Shown: piece by piece, positions 59,148-64,000 of the stretch
Layout: each line of letters opens with the position of its first letter
How positions within the stretch are numbered: position 1 is the stretch's first letter
NCBI GenBank assembly: GCA_963735175.1
Contig: CAVTJX010000001.1
Coordinates: 124,001-188,000, forward strand
Direction: 5' to 3'
DNA length: 64,000 nt
DNA from: CAVTJX01 sp963735175
GTDB lineage: Bacteria > Electryoneota > RPQS01
Made by a program: the position numbers and the translations under genes
The notes under the pieces: generated by a model
The model's input: the letters and a program-made list of their open reading frames with translations, nothing else
Told to the model about the DNA's origin: nothing
The model's database searches: none

Positions 59148-59733
59148 GTTTGTAAAGCACCTCCTCTATATCTGCGGGATTCAGACTGAGCAGCTCATCG
59201 CTGAGTGGTCCGTCAGATTCCGTCGCGGCTTCAAAATCCCACGAATCCGCAAGTTCCGGCATATCCAGATAAACCGCCAGGGATTCGGGATTTACAGCCA
59301 TGTCTTCAAGCGAATCGAAAAGCACGGGCGAACCGGATTCCAGCGCGGCCGTGAAGACCTGGAGGGCCAACGCACTCGGAGTTTCCGGAGATGGCGTGAA
59401 GCGGTTTCCGGCACCAAGAATCACCACCATGAGCACAGCACATACCGAGGCTGCCAACCCGAAGAGCCGGACCGATCCAAGCACCTCGCGGCGCGCTGGA
59501 GCCCGGGCACCCGCTAACTTCTCGCGCAAGGCCACCAGAAAGGCCGCGTCGCTCCGGGGCGGTTCCCCGAACAGTGCGGTATCCGACAACTGGGCCATGA
59601 CCTGGCTCTGCTTAAGAGCACGAGCTACCTCGGCATCGGTCAAGGCGAGCTTTCTCGCCGCTTCCCGTTGCTCGTCGCTTAGAGTTGCGTAAGGCTCATC
59701 GAGGTACGCTAATATGTCCGACCGTGCATCCAT
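59125..59733 (-). CDS. Putative anti-sigma factor, single-pass membrane
   Basis: A 202-residue protein directly after an ECF sigma gene (14-nt gap). The cytoplasmic part (1-87) begins SDILAYLDEPYATLSDEQREA; a membrane helix follows (LGSVRLFGLAASVCAVLMVVILG) and a periplasmic tail with acidic repeats (SLEDMAVNPESLAVYLDMPEL). No zinc-finger motif. Topology and position fit an anti-sigma factor. The acidic periplasmic tail might sense envelope stress. This is inference. Confidence 0.65.
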   Translation of the reverse strand: MDARSDILAYLDEPYATLSDEQREAARKLALTDAEVARALKQSQVMAQLSDTALFGEPPRSDAAFLVALREKLAGARAPARREVLGSVRLFGLAASVCAVLMVVILGAGNRFTPSPETPSALALQVFTAALESGSPVLFDSLEDMAVNPESLAVYLDMPELADSWDFEAATESDGPLSDELLSLNPADIEEVLYKLETTNFF

Positions 59734-59747
59734 CGCCGTTTACAGCC

Positions 59748-60311
59748 TCACTCTTGATCTCTAAAATACGGGCCCAGCCTGGCTTTTAACTTCTTAATGG
59801 CTTGAAAATAATTCGCTTTGATTGTGCCTTCGTCGCGGTCCATGATGCGGGCAATCTCCGCGTGCGGCAGCCCCCGGAAATGCCGCAGCAGAAACACGGC
59901 CCGCTGTTTCTCGGGGAGACTGGCGATAGCCCGCCGGGCATGCTCATTCAGTTCGGAAATTTCCAGATCGGCATCGGCCCGCTCCGCCTCGGGTGTGGCA
60001 GCCGCCAGAGATTCGAGTCCGATGAACGACCGTGTCTTGCGCTTGCGAATGGCATTCAGGCAAAGGTTCACGCAGATTCTATAGATCCACGTGTAAACTG
60101 CCGAATCACCGCGAAATGTCCCGATGGAACCGTACACCTTCAGGAACACGTCCTGCGTGATGTCATCGGCATCATCGGGATTGCCAAGTAGCCCCACCGC
60201 CGTCAGATAGACTCCACGGCGGTGTTTGAGCACAAGTTCGTTGAACGCCCGTTCACTGCCCGCCTGAAATTGACGGACAAGATCGAGGTCATCCATAGAG
60301 CTGCTGTTCAT
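59748..60311 (-). CDS. ECF-type RNA polymerase sigma factor
   Basis: The intact 187-residue frame has region 2 (SERAFNELVLKHRRGVYLTA, DADDITQDVFLKVYGS, AVYTWIYRICVNLCLNAIRK) and region 4 (LPEKQRAVFLLRHFRGLPHAEIA, MDRDEGTIKANYFQAIKKLK). It is a different ECF group from the one at 6042. The gene lies between the PorV/Q-like gene and its anti-sigma gene, implying a regulator of envelope or secretion functions. Confidence 0.94.
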   Translation of the reverse strand: MNSSSMDDLDLVRQFQAGSERAFNELVLKHRRGVYLTAVGLLGNPDDADDITQDVFLKVYGSIGTFRGDSAVYTWIYRICVNLCLNAIRKRKTRSFIGLESLAAATPEAERADADLEISELNEHARRAIASLPEKQRAVFLLRHFRGLPHAEIARIMDRDEGTIKANYFQAIKKLKARLGPYFRDQE

Positions 60312-60355
60312 CGGCTACTTATGAGACACGGATAAGGCGGTGAGGTTTAATGGCA

Positions 60356-61292
60356 TCACTGGCCGCCGGGGAGCGCCGTGCTGAGGGTAAAGCGGTGCAA
60401 ATAGCCGATTTCGCCCTGGGAGGTTAACGCATAATCAAAACTCAGGGAACGGACATGAATCCCCAGGCCGGCCGAGAAACCCGCGAGGGCGTCGCTGTTG
60501 AGCCCTACCCGCTGATCAATCCCGATGGAATTGAACCCCAGCCGTCCCTGCAGATAGGGCGAGAAGGTCAGTTCAAGGCCACCCGCGCCGCGTATGCCCT
60601 CGGCATTCATATAATCGCCGGAGAACGAAAAGCGGACCGGCAAATGTTCCAGAGGCACCGAGGCTCCCAGTCGGTAGGTCGTGGGCAGGTCGTCTTTCCG
60701 GTCTAGAAAGGCCGAAACGGCAAAGCCGGCATTGTAGATTCCACCGCCTACGTCCCAACCCTGGTAGCCGGTATGGTAGAGGAATCCGAGATCCGCGGCC
60801 AGGGCTGAGGCGGCGTAGCTGTCGATAGTCGAATGCAGATATTTCAAGGAGAGTCCGGCACTCAGATCCGGCCGCAGGGCGCGGGCCAGTGCGGCGGTGA
60901 CAAGAATGTCAGAGGCACTGAACTCGCCGAGTTTCCGCCCATTGACGTCCGCGCGGTCGAAGCTGCCGTAATTGAAATAAGTGATCCCCAGGGCCGCCGT
61001 GCCGATTCGGTCAAAGGGCCGCGCATAGGCCATGCTGCCGGAATTGATATCCAGCACATGCTTGAAAAACCCGACGCTGCCCAGGGGACGGGTGATGTCG
61101 CCCAGACCGGCAGGATTGGAAAAGAGGCTGTGCAGATCGCCGCCAACTGCCACCTGGCTGCCGCCGAGAGCCGCGGAGCGCGCCGCGCCATCCGTGCGGA
61201 ACAGTTCAAAACCGGTGGTTCCGGCGGAGGTGGCCCAGGCTGGAAGCGCCATCAGCGCCACGAGCAGAAGCACGACAGGGAAGTTTACGCAT
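60356..61292 (-). CDS. PorV/PorQ-like T9SS outer-membrane protein (frameshift near 61275)
   Basis: An outer-membrane barrel of the PorV/PorQ (UPF0164) family. The ATG at 61292 has GGAG 7 nt upstream; its frame needs a small shift near 61275 to join VLLLVALMALPAWATSAGT, the signal peptide. The body has GAARSAALGGSQVAVGGDL, SNPAGLGDITRPLGSVGF, and barrel strands ending LSFDYALTSQGEIGYLHRFTLS. PorV carries T9SS cargo from the translocon to the attachment complex, and the window encodes two T9SS cargoes. The next gene is an ECF sigma factor. Confidence 0.82.
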
Positions 61293-61978
61293 TGTGAATC
61301 TCCGAATGGGGATGCTTGACAACGTACGTTGGAATCCTTCAGACAGATTCATAAGCAATGACTCACAGCAGCTCCCGGTGATACGTTGGATATTTCGAGA
61401 CAGTTCGCAGGCTCAGCACCGATCCACGCCTGCTTACCGTTAAGATACAACACTATAAACGAAAAATCCAGCCCTTCGGGCTGCCACAGAACACAAATTG
61501 ATAGTGAGTCAGCGATGATCGCAGACTTCACAGAAGAGCAAATACTGTGGCGGATTCAGTTTGAGATGTAGCATGGCGCGAATCTATGGGAGAGTGTCCG
61601 CGATTCGGGGAGATGCACTATTTTTTGACAAAACGAACTGCCCTTTATTGCAAGCTTTGCTTAGACTTGCACGAGGCAGTCCCCCCCGGTTTCGAGGCAA
61701 AGGGTGCTCGTCGCGAAGATCTCGATGAAGTCGGGCAGTTTGCCTACTCCTCGCTCTCGATTCTGCAACGCTAATATACAGATGTGCAATGATTGATGTC
61801 AAGTATCGAAAGCAGAATGTTTATTATTTGTTGCTAATAATGAATTTATGTTGTTAGTATGTTCAGATGAATTGCAGGCGGCGACGGGGGTTGGGAGTTT
61901 GTGAAAAGTGGGTGCTTTCACATGGGTGCAAGGGAAACGGAGGAGGTCCTTCACTGCCCCTTCACTGCGTTCAGGGCA

Positions 61979-62059
61979 AGGTTCAGGATGACCGAATATG
62001 GTCGATTCCGGGCAGGTCGGGGGATCCTTCCTTTGTCAGGACAAGCCTGCCGCGGCGGA
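61979..62059. repeat. About 80-nt direct repeat, copy A
   Basis: The segment runs from AGGTTCAGGATGACC through ATTCCGGGCAGGTC, GGATCCTTCCTTTGTCAGG and CTGCCGCGGCGGA. Copy B at 62161-62241 is the same with a few differences and one inserted CTGCGG. Confidence 0.75.
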
Positions 62060-62067
62060 AGGAAAAC

Positions 62068-62087
62068 GGACACGGCAAGCCGTGTCC
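62068..62087 (-). repeat. REP-like palindrome with GTAGGG head
   Basis: GGACACGGC-AA/TT-GCCGTGTCC is a perfect 9-bp palindrome, preceded on the minus strand by TGTAGGG, the same head as the palindrome at 24475. It lies between the two direct-repeat copies. Confidence 0.55.
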
Positions 62088-62160
62088 CTACAAAAGTCGA
62101 ATGCAGATGACGGCCAGAGGCCGCCGCTAGAAAATGAGATGACAGTCGAGGTCTTTCACG

Positions 62161-62241
62161 ATGTTCAAGATGACCCTGCGGGTCAATTCCGGGCAGGTCC
62201 GCGGATCCTTCCTTTGTCAGGACAGGCTCTGCCGCGGCGGA
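62161..62241. repeat. About 80-nt direct repeat, copy B
   Basis: Second copy of the segment at 61979-62059, with the same ATTCCGGGCAGGTC, GGATCCTTCCTTTGTCAGG and CTGCCGCGGCGGA blocks. Confidence 0.75.
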
Positions 62242-62250
62242 GAAATACCA

Positions 62251-62270
62251 CCCCCCCCCTACCCCCCCCC
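62251..62270. repeat. Double poly-C tract
   Basis: Nine C, then TA, then nine C. On the minus strand this is two G9 runs just downstream of a terminator. Runs of this length may form a G-quadruplex-like structure or slip; the exact count may be unreliable. Confidence 0.6.
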
Positions 62271-62289
62271 GTCAACATGGGGGAATAAA

Positions 62290-62325
62290 AACAGAAGAGC
62301 CGCCAGCGCATCGCGCCGGCGGCTC
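62290..62325 (-). terminator. Terminator of the AAA+ gene
   Basis: On the minus strand GAGCCGCC...GGCGGCTC forms an 8-bp stem extended by a GCG/CGC inner part (62297-62325), followed by TTCTGTTTTTATT. It is 32 nt after the stop at 62357. Confidence 0.85.
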
Positions 62326-62356
62326 CTGTGCGATCCTATGTCCGATCGCTGAATCT

Positions 62357-63217
62357 CTATGCGCGACTGCCGTTGATGGCGGTTTGCGTGTTCGTGCCGC
62401 GCAGCCTGCTCCACAGGGTCTGGACCGCGCCCTTGATCGTCGCGGGCGAGCCTTCGGTCATGAAATGTTCGCGAATGATCTGCGGATCGAATTCGCCGCC
62501 CGACAACACCATCACGCTCTCGATGTGATTGCGGAGCTGGCGGACATTCTCCGGCCAGGCGACATGCGTAAGCAGTTCCATGTAGTGATAGGGCACGACG
62601 GGCATTTCAATCCGCGAGCGGACGGAAAGTTCACGCAGCACTTCGTTGACGAGGTCGGGAATGTCCTCGCGGCGCTCGGTGAGGGCCGGGAGACGCAGTC
62701 GCTCGACGCCGAGTTTTTCAAACAAGGTTTCGGAGAACTGACTGAGGCGCATGCGGCGCCGCAATTCGTCGCCGTCACCGGTAGCCAGCAAGCGGCAATT
62801 CACCGTTCGCGTTTCGCCGCTGGCCGTGATGTAGCGGCTCTGATCGAGGATGCCGAGCAGCCGTTCCTGGGCGACCGGACTTAAGTCCTCGATATCAATG
62901 AGGAGCAGGGATCCGCCTTCGGCCTCTTCGAATTTTCCGGGCATGCCGTTCCCGCGGTCGCCGAAGAGGACGCGGTCGAGCACGTCGACCGTCAGCTTCC
63001 CGCAGTGAATCGTCGCCAGGGGCTGATGACCACGCGGGCTTTCTTCATGGATCATGCGGGCCACCAGCTTGCGGCCGGTGCCGACGGGGCCGTCCACGAA
63101 AACGGGATCATCACTTCGCGCCAGACGCTGGGCCGTCTGCACGACGGCGCGCATCGCGGGACTCGTCGCAATCAGCGAGTCCAGGGTGCGTTTGATATGG
63201 GGGCGTCTGTTTTCCAT
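62357..63217 (-). CDS. Degenerate sigma-54-type AAA+ domain protein
   Basis: A 286-residue protein resembling the central domain of NtrC-type activators: SLIATSPAMRAVVQTAQRLA, FVDGPVGTGRKLVARMIHE (Walker A with Arg instead of Lys), FEEAEGGSLLLIDIEDLSPVAQERLL (Walker B region, IDIED in place of LDEI), ERLRLPALTERREDIPDLV and AWPENVRQLRNHIESVMVL. The GAFTGA loop that contacts sigma-54 is missing, replaced by GDRGNGMPG. No receiver or DNA-binding domain. It is therefore unlikely to activate sigma-54 in the normal way; a regulatory or structural role is possible. Confidence 0.85.
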   Translation of the reverse strand: MENRRPHIKRTLDSLIATSPAMRAVVQTAQRLARSDDPVFVDGPVGTGRKLVARMIHEESPRGHQPLATIHCGKLTVDVLDRVLFGDRGNGMPGKFEEAEGGSLLLIDIEDLSPVAQERLLGILDQSRYITASGETRTVNCRLLATGDGDELRRRMRLSQFSETLFEKLGVERLRLPALTERREDIPDLVNEVLRELSVRSRIEMPVVPYHYMELLTHVAWPENVRQLRNHIESVMVLSGGEFDPQIIREHFMTEGSPATIKGAVQTLWSRLRGTNTQTAINGSRA

Positions 63218-63279
63218 GTTCGTTCTCCGGGCTGAAACTCAGCCGTGCATACCTATCGTATTACCATTAATTCGAGCCA

Positions 63280-64000
63280 TTAATCGCGAGTTACCGGCCG
63301 CATCACGCGGGGTGAATGGCGGCGTACCGTCATTTTCTGGGCGCCCGCGCCAAGGAATACCCGCTGGCCAACCTTTTCCGGATCAAAAAAGCACCGTAAC
63401 ACAAAGCGATCAAAAAGACCGATACGCCGGCCAATCCGAGGGTCATAAGATAAGCACTGGGACTCATAGTAGTGTGCAATGGTTTGCGATTTGTACTTCA
63501 ACCTCAGGATCAGCGTGACGATCATCGCCGTGAGGGTCAGACCGTGTACCCACTGACTGATATTCAAGAGTTCCAAGCTGGTGACGCTGGCCGCCAGTTC
63601 GACCGTGTCGACCAGGTAGAACAGCCCAAGGAGCGCAATGATCGTGTCGGCAAATACCCCAACAGGGTCTGTCCGTTCGTAACTTGTGCAGAAAGAATGC
63701 CACCAGCAAAAGCAGCGTGATGACGTCCGTTTTGAGTTCGGCGTGCATCAGCGGAAGGTAGAAGGTGTCTGCACTTGCGGCGGTGGGCATCGTCAGGATG
63801 GCTGCCGGATTCCAACAGAGTGGCCAAAACAACCAAACGCAGGTGGGCAAAACAACCACCCCGGAAAGAGTGTTAATGGCCCACCGTTTCTCGTCATGGA
63901 AGACGTAGTGAAAGAAAATTTTGGCCGTCGTCCAGAAAAATAGCGCGTGGATCGCGATGTTGATGGCCACGTAGGCCACCACTCCGCCGGTGCCGCCGTA
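63280..64000 (-). CDS. Multi-pass membrane protein, N-terminus beyond window (frameshifts)
   Basis: Family not recognised. The reading frame is open to the right edge (GGTGGVVAYVAINIAIHALF), so the gene probably starts beyond 64000. Hydrophobic segments include NIAIHALFFWTTAKIFF, LSGVVVLPTCVWLFWPLCW, VITLLLLVAFFLH, and after breaks near 63680 and 63570 TIIALLGLFYLVDTV and HGLTLTAMIVTLILRL, then a basic cytoplasmic tail (KYKSQTIAHYYES, RRHSPRVMRPVTRD). It may be an integral sensor or transporter subunit; nothing further can be said. Confidence 0.5.

Larger units (their letters stand above)
61293..62356. other. Non-coding, repeat-containing intergenic region
   Basis: More than 1 kb without a supportable gene. 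Short frames on both strands (for example 61349-61531 minus) have no ribosome site or family sequence. The right half holds direct repeats, a palindrome, a poly-C tract and the terminator listed separately. The AT-rich stretch near 61790-61870 (TTTATTATTTGTTGCTAATAATG) contrasts with the GC-rich flanks and may hold a promoter or mark a recent insertion junction. Confidence 0.6.

Noticed and set aside
61349..61531. Minus-strand 60-residue open frame in the repeat region.
   Set aside because: No ribosome site, no recognisable domain, and it lies in a non-coding repeat-rich stretch.
1..64000. CRISPR arrays, prophage genes, integrases or intact insertion sequences.
   Set aside because: None found: no regular direct-repeat/spacer series and no transposase or phage structural genes. 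The only mobile-like features are the small repeats and the ATPase/DUF4276 cassette.

Overview
The window is GC-rich, densely coded bacterial chromosome with almost all genes on the minus strand in long overlapping operons. Three features point to the FCB superphylum, probably an uncultured lineage such as KSB1, Zixibacteria or Calditrichota. Two secreted proteins end in a type IX secretion (T9SS, type A) sorting domain with the NYPNPFN motif. There is a PorV/PorQ-like outer-membrane protein. The gene content is free-living and respiratory (succinate dehydrogenase, ECF sigma factors, glycogen phosphorylase). No rRNA, CRISPR array, phage or intact insertion sequence was seen.

Layout on the minus strand unless noted. 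1-3 kb: panB, mnmA and a cysteine desulfurase (tRNA thiolation). 3-4.5 kb (+): an outer-membrane barrel-like protein. 4.6-6.7 kb: rdgB with a zinc-ribbon protein, then an ECF sigma/anti-sigma pair. 6.7-22 kb: a long housekeeping run of holA, a C26 amidotransferase, uppP, a periplasmic binding-fold protein, glmS, guaA, surE, accD, rimI, folP, folE, a PEGA protein, ftsH, hpt and tilS. 22-26 kb: a methyltransferase, tRNA-Met, a sugar epimerase (+) and an amidohydrolase. 26-39 kb: a translation and cell-division superoperon, read from 37.9 down to 26 kb: tRNA-Val, thrS, infC, rpmI, rplT, pheS, [ATPase + DUF4276], pheT, zapB-like, zapA, a 6S-like RNA, rny, ymdB. Upstream of it are tRNA-Leu, -Cys, -Gly and -Ala. 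39-42.6 kb: a secreted metal-site-like protein, then on + a double GNAT protein, a T9SS-exported cupredoxin and a type IV pilin-like protein. 42.7-50.5 kb: glycogen phosphorylase, a T9SS-exported subtilase, a Rieske protein and an O-methyltransferase. 50.7-57.3 kb: yjbQ, sdhB, sdhA, sdhC, a HIT hydrolase and an EF-G paralogue. 57.4-61.3 kb: a GT2 glycosyltransferase, then a PorV/Q-like, ECF sigma, anti-sigma, CpxP-like operon. 61.3-62.3 kb: non-coding and repeat-rich. 62.4-64 kb: a degenerate sigma-54-type AAA+ protein and a membrane protein cut by the window edge.

About 60 single- or few-base frameshifts interrupt otherwise well-conserved essential genes (pheT, pheS, thrS, sdhA, sdhB, rplT, fusA2 and others). 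Where they could be repaired by eye, the fix is often one copy of a short tandem unit, so these are most likely consensus errors, not pseudogenes. I therefore give full gene spans across the breaks and list the approximate break points.

Most interesting: a two-gene ATPase/DUF4276 cassette, probably a decayed PARIS/OLD-like defence module, sits between pheS and pheT. Its ATPase has lost Walker A and B residues, which indels cannot explain. Also notable are a 6S RNA candidate beside zapA, a tRNA-Val ending 4 nt before the thrS start codon, an infC gene with a probable AUU start fused to the thrS stop, a FolE lacking a zinc-ligand Cys, and a PorV-like/ECF sigma envelope operon.
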